DNA of 64,000 nucleotides, from positions 1 through 64,000 of the forward strand of contig CAUEFX010000008.1 of NCBI GenBank assembly GCA_958477465.1, given 5' to 3'. Positions 53,801-61,789 of the stretch are shown piece by piece. Both the position numbers and the translations under genes were made by a program. Source of the DNA: an uncultured Bacteroides sp. GTDB taxonomy: Bacteria > Bacteroidota > Bacteroidia > Bacteroidales > Bacteroidaceae. The notes below the pieces were generated by a model. The model was not told the DNA's origin. It worked only from the letters and a program-made list of their open reading frames with translations, and did not search any database. Numbering within the stretch: position 1 is the stretch's first letter; each line of letters begins with the position of its first letter.

Positions 53801-54195
53801 ACGGTCCTCTCCCACGCTTCATTCTGCCGAAGAATCTTCCGGAAGGCGACTACCGTATCCGCTTCAAAATAGACTGGAATGATATCAATCCCTGTGGTAG
53901 AACCGAACAAGGGAATACGATTGCCGGTAATGGCGGTGCCATCGTCGACTTCACCCTGAAAATCGAAACGGGTGATGTTGCCGTTAAAGAGATGAAAGAT
54001 GCTCCGGAAACTACATTCACCGGTATGACCGGAGGTATTGCCGTTGAGGGGAAAGAGTGTGCAGCTGAGGTATTCGATGGACAAGGACGTCTGATACTAA
54101 AGGAAACAGTTAGAAACGGAACACTTGTTCCGCTTCCCGCCGGTTTCTACATCGTACGTAATGGAAAAGACAATACGAAAGTAATGGTTAAGTAG
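50839..54195 (+). CDS. Multidomain sialidase (GH33)
   Basis: A 1118-residue secreted exo-sialidase. A signal peptide ends near VHSQ (24). A LamG/concanavalin-like domain covers about 40-240 and a beta-sandwich about 270-420. The GH33 propeller has the WRIPAL arginine motif near residue 435 and Asp boxes STDGGFTW (about 473), SHDKGRTW, SDDNGVTW, STDGGETW and SYDEGETW. After it come a chitobiase-like FN3-associated domain (ATIHYTLDGTTPTEESEVY, near 815), a GEVED-type region (HAYVYIDYNKDKEFDMTLN) and a Por-type tail (GFYIVRNGKDNTKVMVK). It releases terminal sialic acid from host glycans. No nan genes are adjacent in the window. The adhesion-type domains suggest mucin binding. Confidence 0.93.
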   Translation: MNLKKMFALVALTALLPTALVHSQTANSATGSPWAAAEDNAPGSSIEFNGTDQYMLIPHHADFNVTTTESFTVSFWVKRNILEADARFVVKRVKNNAAIKSGYELWGNGTSTEFFAVNSPNNTGNHNNSVSVYSTIPGYANEWHHVAFVIDRTAGIMYEYHNGTAVASSGNKSIAPWECSNTYDVLVGAGFSEENTPNYFLNGSIAGLHFYKRALSAAEITADATAEVGPETDGLVAAYDFQDITGLKVTDISGNGHTGTLVGFTTELPEITSAALTQNTKFTGCGNPYDQILKATVTMGGIGITQALHSVKMNLNGTTDLADIAKIKIYKTSANKFDERTAKDAVLLGEFAPAEGDMTCEFEGATIQSGTTYLWICAEVSETAKEGSKIDAELHEITTEGQTFKIETPAPTGSREILLKRRLLFAPGDYGSKNWRIPALLQLSDGTLLAITDKRKYNETDLPEDIDIVSRFSTDGGFTWSEPVTIAEGKGRKKGYGDAVIVEAANGDVVCGYVGGNGLWASSEADPQWSYITVSHDKGRTWEEPKDITDLLWGSNCDDAVRKSFTHSFFGSGNGLCLTRGEHAGRILFVAAMGAGSQLHNYTVYSDDNGVTWKVSERAFSNGDEAKVVELNDGRVLMSSRQSGYRGYNISTDGGETWASQSTWSEINTNACNGDIIRYTATDKGYNKDRLLHSIPNDPSRRNVSIFISYDEGETWPTVKSICPYNSVYSSLTILPDGTIGAYVEENPDGACSLYFMNFSLKWLTDGKDVYTPPGEILEQVETPVFTPTGARLEEGETVEVTIACATPDATIHYTLDGTTPTEESEVYTDAILVSSSVTIKAIAVKENMVNSKMATADFIYPAYCTPNLKTIHARYLTSVSVTGGIDPFTSSQIQTAAVPRNVYIDKTDEVIRAKAGATLNASTIWRFEWMHAYVYIDYNKDKEFDMTLNADGDNEGELVSYTFYTEDGSDSGTNSLGEQKISKVGADGPLPRFILPKNLPEGDYRIRFKIDWNDINPCGRTEQGNTIAGNGGAIVDFTLKIETGDVAVKEMKDAPETTFTGMTGGIAVEGKECAAEVFDGQGRLILKETVRNGTLVPLPAGFYIVRNGKDNTKVMVK

Positions 54196-54226
54196 GGCTG
54201 AGTCCGGCATACCAGTTATTCCGAGG

Positions 54227-54262
54227 ACCACCCTTGTTACAGACATCTGTGACAAGGGTGGT
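54227..54262. terminator. Hairpin terminator after the sialidase
   Basis: 17-base arms (54227-54243 and 54246-54262) with one wobble, followed by TTTCGTT, between two convergent genes. Confidence 0.8.
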
Positions 54263-54311
54263 TTCGTTAACAATCATATTCTGCCGTTCTCCCGGCGCTC
54301 ACTTTTATCCT

Positions 54312-57300
54312 CTAATCCGGATAATACTCATCAGGGACAGCATCGGCCGGTACATAAGGTTCCATCCAAAAGGAAGAGCGCCGTTTGAATTTCAAATCAG
54401 TTGCCGGATACCAGTTTCTCCATGAAGCAGGATCGGTATCCGCTATAGGAGACATTTCACTCTCTCCCCGGCCATTGACAGCGGTAACGGTATATTCGTA
54501 TACGACCACCTGGCTCCTGTCCGCTTCGGCATTGTCCAAACTACCGGGTAAACGATATGCAGGGACCACTCCCTGAAGCCGGCTGTCGATAAAAGAAGTC
54601 GCTTTTCCTTCATAGACCTTCCGGAAATTCTTATCACCCGATTTTCGTCTGTACACCCGATAGGCTTCAGTTCCCAAAACCTGTCCCCAAGAGAGAGCGA
54701 CCCGATTGGAATCGAGTCTGAGCTTCAATCCCTCCGGATAATGAGCCGGATGCCTGCTTACATAAACCGGATATTCACCGGCTGTGTCTGCCTTCTTCTT
54801 ACCGTTGACCGCCACAGCGCGTACATGGTATTTTCCATCTGCCAACTCAGGAAGCATATACTTGTCTCTGGTGGTTGTACCTGATAATTCCCAGTGCTTG
54901 CCGCCGTCTTTTGAAAGTTCTATACGGACTTTCGTTCCGGACCGGAAGTTGGACAGATAAACCAGGTTACCATTCTTCGCATAAACAACGTCCGTGACTC
55001 TCACCGGCATCGGCATCGGTTCTCCGGCTGTATATTCGAGATGATGTTCTCCCTCCGGCAGCTTCACTCCAGACTGGTCGCCTTTATAAGGTATCCCGTC
55101 TATATAAAGTTTTCCACCGGTCAGTCCTTTCAAAGTCAGAACTGCCCTACCGTCCGATTTAAACTTTCCTCTACAGTCGCCGTTAACCAGCCGTGTCAGT
55201 GCAACAGCAGTTTCCGTTTCTCCCGTCAGAACGATCTCCAAACCGTCTGCAGAAATGCTGCTGCCTTTAAACAATGCCAATTGCAAATCACCGTTCTTCA
55301 TCCGGCGGACCACTCCTGCTTCACCTCTGAAAGCGATGGAATCCGAATGCCACACAACCAAATCACCGTTTCTGAAAACGATATCCCGGCTTTTATCCGT
55401 CACGATATGTACCACCCCCTTAGGACTCCGCTTTTTGTCCGGAACAAATTCATAGACATCGTTCCCGCCTAATAATGCCGGCATCGAAAGTTGGCCTTCC
55501 GTGACGTTCACCGATGTTTTTTTATGGGTAACCAAAGTCAGCAAAGAACCGACACCGTCCCGGTAAAAACCTTTAGAATTACCGGTTTCTGCCTTCGTCC
55601 AATATTCCGGACGTACCTTATCCATAAATACGATCTTCGGAAACCCGTCTTCTTTCCGGGTAAACCACGAGAAGCGGTTAAAAGCCCTCCAGTTGGTTCC
55701 GGTCCGGTCGTAAACAAGGAAATAATCGGTGCCCACCAACAAAATGCTGCGGGAGACATACTCCGGCCATGCGAAGGAGTTTTCTCCTTCCACAGAACGC
55801 ACCTCGGCCATTTGAGCAATGCCCAGGTCGTATAACGGAGCAACCAACTCGTTCATGCCGATATTGCAGAAAGTACCGTTTTTCATTACGCCGAAATTAG
55901 TTACACCGTCCGTATTGTTCTGCGTATGGTCTCCCACCGCTTCGTTTTCATGTCCGGCATATACCTTGTCCTGTGCATAAAAATAGATACCTCCTGCATT
56001 GCCTTGCCCTTGGTGCCCCCAGCGGTAATTAGGCCCTTTATCCACCTGATTCAGATGGATAGAGAGCTCCTCGTCGGAATCCACTCCGGCACGAAGCACG
56101 ATTCCATGCCCGGTATACTTGCAGCTCTTCAAATGAGGATTGGTCCCCGTATCTGTTGTTTGATGCATGTCTTTATGTACATCCACCCATCTCGTATCAT
56201 TGGATTTTTCTTCCACATCCTCTCCCATCGTTCCAAGCCATCTCAAGTTTTCGGCAACCAACGGATCGTAATTCTGCAACCAGTTTCCCAGTTCATAAAC
56301 CGGTGCATAACGGGGTACCAATCGGCCACCTCCATGTGCTCCATGAGGCGGATAACACCTTCCGGACGTTACCATATCCACCATCCAACGGGCTCTTGCC
56401 GCCATGTAAGAGTCGGCAAACCGGTTCTTACCGTCAGCCAGTTCCAATGCGATATTCGAATGTACGGTAGGCCGCAGATACGCCCAATTGTAAACGCCCA
56501 GACTTTCTACCCAACGCCCGCCTTGGGAACCGTATGTTCCGACCGCCGGACGAGTGTAAAACAAGCCATAGATTTCAAGTGTCTTTTCAAAAAAATCAGC
56601 CCACTCTCTTGCCATCGGGTGTTCCGGAAAAAGGAAAGCGGTCTGCCCGGTCACTGCCCACCCGTCGGCAGCCATATTGGCGGTGCCGGCCAATGAAGTA
56701 CGGATGGCATTCATCGGTTCGAGCATGTTGACATATCCTGCCAGCAAGAAAAGGGCTTCCACGTTTTTACGCTGTTCGCCAGACAGTTCTTTATAGCAAG
56801 TCAGATAATCCTGTACCCATTGGGAATAAACAGGACGGTGTGAGATGGAGTGAATGCCCGGAAAGCTGTTCATTCCGGTCATGTAATATGCCATCGGAGA
56901 AGTGACCATCTGCTTGTAAAACTTATCGGCAGTGGTTTCTTTTGGCCTTTTTACAAAAGGGTTTTCAGGGCGTTTCAATTCCTTGGGGTATTCCAACACC
57001 CAGTCTTTCACCCGGTCCAGATTCAACAGGGCATATTGCCGGTGGAGCATCATCGTATACCGGAGCACCATCTCTGCCGAACGGTCTTTCCCTCCACCGG
57101 CTGCAATCTCATCGATGCAACCATTAAATGCCTCCACTTCGGGACGGGTATCGGCAATCCGAGTCAATGCAATGGCAGTAGATCGCGTTCCGGTCTGTAA
57201 CGGGTACTTAAAATAAAGTATTCCGTCGGCATATCTGAAGTAAACGGACAGATCCGGAGTCGGTTGCCAGATGCCGTATCGGCCATCATCCCAACGGTTG

Positions 57301-58316
57301 TGGTCATACACAAACACGCCCAGTTCATTGGCATTGCTTCCACTTTCCCAAAAGGTCATCACCGGCACCTGCTCTCTAGTCGAGTTTCCGCCAAAAGGCA
57401 ACAGGCGGTATACCATCTCTTTATCGACCTGCTCTATCCATCCCGAACCGGTCCAGTGCGGATCTTCCTGACAGTAGCTGGTATAAAGCGGCTGCTCGAT
57501 AGGTACTCCATCGGCAACAGCGACATCTTTCTGCCGGTCCCAGTTGGCATACTTATGCGTCGGGCGGAAGTGCGTCCATTCCATGTCTACCCAAACTTCG
57601 TCCTGCTTTTCCAGACCTTTCATCTCCTCATCGAAGATTACAAACGGATATCCTTGCACAACCTTGACAGACGTTCTGTATTCTGCTCCCCCTTCCAGAA
57701 GATAAACGATACGGTACTCTGCAAACAATTCCCCGCTCTCTACTTCCGAAGTCTCTATCGACAATATTTTCTTATGGGCGGAATATAATTTATTGTTGCC
57801 CGTTGAAGCGGTTCCGTTGGATACGGAAATAACCGGAGCGGGAGCTATATTTCCGTTGATTACAGCAGAGACCGGCACAGTTACATTAAAACCGGCATTA
57901 CCAAGAATCCGGCAACCGGCTTCCTTGGTGATATGAACCGGCGATTCGACTCTTGCTTTCCGGCTACCCGCACGCAGGTTATACTTAAAGCCTCCTCCGC
58001 TGGGCATGGAAGTAAAGAAGTGAATACGTGCAGAACAGAGCCTACCCCTGTCATACTTCTTATCCGAAAGTTGAAAGGCTACGGGTTCTCCCGTCCGGAC
58101 ATCCATCAACTCCAGCTGCTCTTCGACATTGGTATTGAGAGAGAACAAAACCGGATAACTGACCAGTGTTCTCGGCCAATTATAGATAGACAAGGAAAGC
58201 GGATTTTCTTTTTCGAACGTCACGACCGGATGGTCGGCAGAGATACAATATGGTTGTGCATGGACATCAAATGCCCAGCACAACCATACAACAAAGCCAA
58301 TAACAATATACCTCAT
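54312..58316 (-). CDS. Large secreted polysaccharide lyase-like enzyme (heparinase II/III-type fold) with FnIII domains
   Basis: A 1334-residue secreted protein; the ATG 58316 (MRYIVIGFVVWLCWAFDVHAQ) gives a clean signal peptide, whereas the frame extends only to a TTG further up. Residues 25-400 look like beta-sandwich, 430-780 helical (alpha/alpha toroid: WDRQKDVAV, NWAYLRPTVHSNIALELADG, GAHGGGRLVPRYAPVYELGNW), 790-1000 beta (RWGHQGQGNAGGIYFYAQDK), as in heparinase II/III-like lyases. FnIII-like modules lie near 1100-1290. I do not recognise the PL family; a PL27-like rhamnose-glucuronate lyase is one option. The neighbouring unsaturated glycuronidase strongly supports a lyase. GH105 stops 5 bases upstream. 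Confidence 0.65.
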   Translation of the reverse strand: MRYIVIGFVVWLCWAFDVHAQPYCISADHPVVTFEKENPLSLSIYNWPRTLVSYPVLFSLNTNVEEQLELMDVRTGEPVAFQLSDKKYDRGRLCSARIHFFTSMPSGGGFKYNLRAGSRKARVESPVHITKEAGCRILGNAGFNVTVPVSAVINGNIAPAPVISVSNGTASTGNNKLYSAHKKILSIETSEVESGELFAEYRIVYLLEGGAEYRTSVKVVQGYPFVIFDEEMKGLEKQDEVWVDMEWTHFRPTHKYANWDRQKDVAVADGVPIEQPLYTSYCQEDPHWTGSGWIEQVDKEMVYRLLPFGGNSTREQVPVMTFWESGSNANELGVFVYDHNRWDDGRYGIWQPTPDLSVYFRYADGILYFKYPLQTGTRSTAIALTRIADTRPEVEAFNGCIDEIAAGGGKDRSAEMVLRYTMMLHRQYALLNLDRVKDWVLEYPKELKRPENPFVKRPKETTADKFYKQMVTSPMAYYMTGMNSFPGIHSISHRPVYSQWVQDYLTCYKELSGEQRKNVEALFLLAGYVNMLEPMNAIRTSLAGTANMAADGWAVTGQTAFLFPEHPMAREWADFFEKTLEIYGLFYTRPAVGTYGSQGGRWVESLGVYNWAYLRPTVHSNIALELADGKNRFADSYMAARARWMVDMVTSGRCYPPHGAHGGGRLVPRYAPVYELGNWLQNYDPLVAENLRWLGTMGEDVEEKSNDTRWVDVHKDMHQTTDTGTNPHLKSCKYTGHGIVLRAGVDSDEELSIHLNQVDKGPNYRWGHQGQGNAGGIYFYAQDKVYAGHENEAVGDHTQNNTDGVTNFGVMKNGTFCNIGMNELVAPLYDLGIAQMAEVRSVEGENSFAWPEYVSRSILLVGTDYFLVYDRTGTNWRAFNRFSWFTRKEDGFPKIVFMDKVRPEYWTKAETGNSKGFYRDGVGSLLTLVTHKKTSVNVTEGQLSMPALLGGNDVYEFVPDKKRSPKGVVHIVTDKSRDIVFRNGDLVVWHSDSIAFRGEAGVVRRMKNGDLQLALFKGSSISADGLEIVLTGETETAVALTRLVNGDCRGKFKSDGRAVLTLKGLTGGKLYIDGIPYKGDQSGVKLPEGEHHLEYTAGEPMPMPVRVTDVVYAKNGNLVYLSNFRSGTKVRIELSKDGGKHWELSGTTTRDKYMLPELADGKYHVRAVAVNGKKKADTAGEYPVYVSRHPAHYPEGLKLRLDSNRVALSWGQVLGTEAYRVYRRKSGDKNFRKVYEGKATSFIDSRLQGVVPAYRLPGSLDNAEADRSQVVVYEYTVTAVNGRGESEMSPIADTDPASWRNWYPATDLKFKRRSSFWMEPYVPADAVPDEYYPD

Positions 58317-58321
58317 TCCTC

Positions 58322-59527
58322 TCAAATTTTATCAGCTATCAGCGCATAAGCGCACCACAGAGCAGGTGCTTGTCCGTGCAGATCGCCGGTCAGCGGTTTA
58401 CGGTTCCGGTAATGTTCACTCGTATTTCCCAGCATCGTGCCTTCGCATACTGCCTCTACATCTCCCACCTGATTCACAAAAGAGGTCAGCGCTATCCAAG
58501 CATTCCGGGCTACCGGTCCGTATTCTTTTTTATCGAGCCAACCCTTTTTCACGCCTACTATCATAGCGTAAGCAAACATGCCCGTACCGGAAGTTTCTTC
58601 CCACATAGAAGCATCGTCCACTACCTGTTTCCACATTCCTTTCTCGTCCTGCATCTCTTTCAACCGTGTCATCATTTTAAGATATCCATCCATAATGGCT
58701 TCTCTGTCGGGATTGTCTTTCGGAAGGACACGAAGTAATTCGGCCATCCCCACAGCCATCCATCCGTTCCCACGTCCCCAGCAAAAACGGGCCGTCGGTG
58801 CATGGTAAAACAGCCCGGAAGGTTGTTGGATAGAATCCAGATAGAGCACCATTTCACGTGCGACACGATCTATATACTTCCGCTCTTTAGTCACTCTGTA
58901 GGCCTGCGCCTGTACGGCGGTAATCATAAACATATCATCCAGCCAAAAACGTGTCTGCCAGGAATACCCTTTGTCCGCCCACTCTTTTTGTTGGGGCAAA
59001 CAGATATCCGCATCCACAAAGTCGCCATACATACTACTTTTGCATGTATCCTGATGATCGAGGGTCCAATCAGCCGGCAATTGCCATTGTGAATCGGCAT
59101 ACATTAACCCCATTTTCCTATAACGCTCATCACCGGTCTGCAGATAAAGTTCCAGTGGCAAAGCACCGAACACATTGTTATCCACATGATTCGGTTTCGG
59201 CTGAAGATAAGCCTCGGTAGTAAACAAGGGCTCGAAACGTTCGGCCAGCCGTCGTGTCAATTCTGTTTTTCCACATTCTTTTGCAAACCATAATCCGCCC
59301 AACCAGGTACAGACATCCGGATAAGTGATTTGGGTACGCGGTTCGTTAATGCGTAAAGGACTACCATATTGCGAATGTCCCTGAGACAAAAAGCGATACG
59401 TTATCTTGGTTCCTACTTCAACCGGATCGGAACCTTCCGGGAAGTTATCAAAATAACTCACCTCTTGCCTCGAACACGATGTCAACCCCAAGATTACCAA
59501 TGCAAAGAAAATAATATTCTTCTTCAT
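58322..59527 (-). CDS. Unsaturated glycuronyl hydrolase (GH105/GH88 type) lipoprotein
   Basis: A 401-residue lipoprotein (MKKNIIFFALVILGLTSC, Cys18). The (alpha/alpha)6 enzyme core has YADSQW (Asp near 143), TRFWLDDMFM (Asp near 197) and FCWGRGNGWMAVGMAELL near 249-266, the hallmark of GH105/GH88 hydrolases, which use two Asp to hydrate and remove 4,5-unsaturated uronic acid ends made by polysaccharide lyases. GH105 (YteR-like) fits better than GH88. It is located between the lyase-like gene and the 720-residue gene (gaps of 5 and 15 bases), so it probably handles the lyase products in the periplasm or at the surface. Confidence 0.85.
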   Translation of the reverse strand: MKKNIIFFALVILGLTSCSRQEVSYFDNFPEGSDPVEVGTKITYRFLSQGHSQYGSPLRINEPRTQITYPDVCTWLGGLWFAKECGKTELTRRLAERFEPLFTTEAYLQPKPNHVDNNVFGALPLELYLQTGDERYRKMGLMYADSQWQLPADWTLDHQDTCKSSMYGDFVDADICLPQQKEWADKGYSWQTRFWLDDMFMITAVQAQAYRVTKERKYIDRVAREMVLYLDSIQQPSGLFYHAPTARFCWGRGNGWMAVGMAELLRVLPKDNPDREAIMDGYLKMMTRLKEMQDEKGMWKQVVDDASMWEETSGTGMFAYAMIVGVKKGWLDKKEYGPVARNAWIALTSFVNQVGDVEAVCEGTMLGNTSEHYRNRKPLTGDLHGQAPALWCAYALIADKI

Positions 59528-59542
59528 AACTAAACTATATAA

Positions 59543-61705
59543 TCAAATCTTTAAAAATTTCAGCATACATACATTTCTGCCATTATCGACACGGAGGAAG
59601 TAAAAACCTCTATATAATCCCGTTGCAGAAAGAGTTACTTTCTGTCCGTATTCATGCTGAATGTTCCAATGTCTCACCACTTGCCCGGAAGAATTCACAA
59701 TAGCTACCCGCTCCGGCCGTTCCCCTTTCGAAAAAGAGAGCTGGAAGTCATCCTTTACCGGATTCGGGAAAAGGCTATAACTTGCTTCTTCCTTGATACG
59801 TTCTATACCGACCGCAGCATCGTTCCACCGGATCGTCTTCTCCAATGCTCCGTTTTTATATATGAAAAGTTCGTCAGCATTGTTTTTCTGCTGCACATAA
59901 GGACTGCTGAACAAATACTCGTCGGAAAGCACCAACGGGACACCGTTTACTTTATAGTTGCCTTGATAGGCTTCTGTAGGAGGAAAGAACTGCAACTGCA
60001 GAACATCTCCACTCAAAGAAGTATATTTCACCGCCGGCTTGTCACTGCTGTAGTCCTGCTTTTCTATTTTCGTTTTTGCAAGTATTGCGTTCCTGAACAG
60101 TTCCAGTTCTTCACTACGGGTATCCGCTTTGTATTCCGGTTCTATCTCTGAGGTCTCCAATACCCAGGCTCCTTTCCGGCAAGAAGTGTCTTCCAATGTC
60201 AGTACATCGTGATTCTCCACAACAAAATCGGTATTCTCCCAAGTAGCGGGCTCCAATGTCTTAAATGCGAAAAGCATTGTTCCCGTATGGCAAAATATCC
60301 AACCGTCGGCCTCAATGCGCTCCTTGATTCCCTTTTTGGTGAAAGGGACATAAATCCGGTAACGCTTTCCCTGAATATAAGAAGTGGGGACATTATATAC
60401 TCCGATAGCTGCTTTCTCATACTGCATTACCCTGTGGTAAGGATTCTCTCCATATCCCTCAATGTTCGCATTCGTATTGTCCGTAGGGCGGGCCGGATTG
60501 TCCTGGCAAACCGAAAAGACACTTTCTGCCACGTCACTTTGCCAAGCCAGGTAAGTGCGCTTGGTCTCTTTGTAGGCATAACAAGAAGTTGCCTTTGACA
60601 GGTTATAAGGTATTTCCGTTTGTGTTGCCAATCCGTAATTAACACTCTGGTAGGTATATTTGAACCGTTTCCAGTTCAATACATCTTTGTTGGAGGCATT
60701 CACCCCAATGTCATTGATATAGCTCGTATACACATACGGATATTCCTTCGAACCGTATGTCTGCAATATGGCGGGATCGGGAGCTACATTCCGTTTATAA
60801 GCCAACCAGAAATTCATGCTTGCCGTATTATTGGTTACTGTCAGCCCCGGGATAAAAAGGTATTTATTGTCCCGGTTGCCGAAGTACAGCCAAGCAAGCG
60901 CCGTTATGTTCGAATTGGAAGCACGGGCCCCCGTGTACAATTGATTCCAACCTTTGCAACGAGGCGGATTGGCTACGTACAGTCCCTGATTCCAAGCCGA
61001 AAGCAGTCCGGCAATCATCTGTTGATACACGACATTCGCCTTTTGACGGATCTCGTCATCCTGACAAAACTCGGCCAACATGCGTACATACATCATATTG
61101 GTTGAAAGATAGATGAATGCATCTGCCTCACTGCAGTTATTATGAAAAAACTTGTTCAGCCAATTCAAGATACGGGGGCGGTTATAATCCCTGATCTGTT
61201 GCGCTGTACGCCCGTATCGGTCTGTAAAGTCACTCCACTGTTCGGTAGCCATAAAACCGACCGTATAACGCATCATATCCAAATTCAGAGTAATGCCTTT
61301 AGAATTATAGTCGCCCAATTGAAGAAACGTCTTTATTTTTGCTTTCAAAGACTCCGGCATATTATCCTTGGTCAATAAATAGCCGTGTAACGTAGCATGA
61401 GCATAAAACTCGACTCCGGAGCCCGTAGAGTTATAATACAAATCAGGATCCGCTATGTATTTATCATATATGGCTTCCAGATTGTTGATAGCCCGCGACT
61501 TGTCGTAATTCAAATACAAACGTGCAAAATAATAAGGACCTGTATACTTGGGATCGCCTCCGGAAGGAGATGTACCCTTCGCCATGTACTGAATCATGGC
61601 GTCACATCTCTTTTCATAGGTAGCCCCCGAGATCATAGACTGTGCTTTACCTTCAGCACTTACCATAAACAGCAAAGCACACAGCCAAACAGAAATATTT
61701 TTCAT
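59543..61705 (-). CDS. Unrecognised secreted protein with C-terminal sorting-type domain, candidate glycan-active enzyme
   Basis: A 720-residue secreted protein with a signal peptide (MKNISVWLCALLFMVSAEGKAQ). Residues 25-330 are mainly helical with repeated aromatic motifs (YYFARLYLNYDKSRAI, MRYTVGFMATEQW, SEADAFIYLSTNMMYVRML, NSNITALAWLYFG), consistent with an alpha/alpha toroid. Residues 330-600 are beta-rich. The end (SYSLFPNPVKDDFQLSFS, then GLYRGFYFLRVDNG) is a Por-secretion-like domain. I do not recognise the family. Its place in a locus with a SusD, a lyase-like enzyme and an unsaturated glycuronidase suggests a glycan-active enzyme or binding protein of a new type. Confidence 0.6.
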   Translation of the reverse strand: MKNISVWLCALLFMVSAEGKAQSMISGATYEKRCDAMIQYMAKGTSPSGGDPKYTGPYYFARLYLNYDKSRAINNLEAIYDKYIADPDLYYNSTGSGVEFYAHATLHGYLLTKDNMPESLKAKIKTFLQLGDYNSKGITLNLDMMRYTVGFMATEQWSDFTDRYGRTAQQIRDYNRPRILNWLNKFFHNNCSEADAFIYLSTNMMYVRMLAEFCQDDEIRQKANVVYQQMIAGLLSAWNQGLYVANPPRCKGWNQLYTGARASNSNITALAWLYFGNRDNKYLFIPGLTVTNNTASMNFWLAYKRNVAPDPAILQTYGSKEYPYVYTSYINDIGVNASNKDVLNWKRFKYTYQSVNYGLATQTEIPYNLSKATSCYAYKETKRTYLAWQSDVAESVFSVCQDNPARPTDNTNANIEGYGENPYHRVMQYEKAAIGVYNVPTSYIQGKRYRIYVPFTKKGIKERIEADGWIFCHTGTMLFAFKTLEPATWENTDFVVENHDVLTLEDTSCRKGAWVLETSEIEPEYKADTRSEELELFRNAILAKTKIEKQDYSSDKPAVKYTSLSGDVLQLQFFPPTEAYQGNYKVNGVPLVLSDEYLFSSPYVQQKNNADELFIYKNGALEKTIRWNDAAVGIERIKEEASYSLFPNPVKDDFQLSFSKGERPERVAIVNSSGQVVRHWNIQHEYGQKVTLSATGLYRGFYFLRVDNGRNVCMLKFLKI

Positions 61706-61733
61706 TAGTTCACTTATAAAATTACCGGAAAAG

Positions 61734-61777
61734 GAGAGTGTGTCAAGACCCTGTCCATGTCATCCCGACACCCTCTC
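61734..61777 (-). terminator. Possible intra-operon hairpin
   Basis: GAGAGTGTGTC (61734-61744) and GACACCCTCTC (61767-61777) pair with one mismatch; on the minus strand CCTTTT follows. It may lower expression of the enzymes downstream of the beta-helix gene. Confidence 0.45.
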
Positions 61778-61789
61778 TTTACATTTTAA

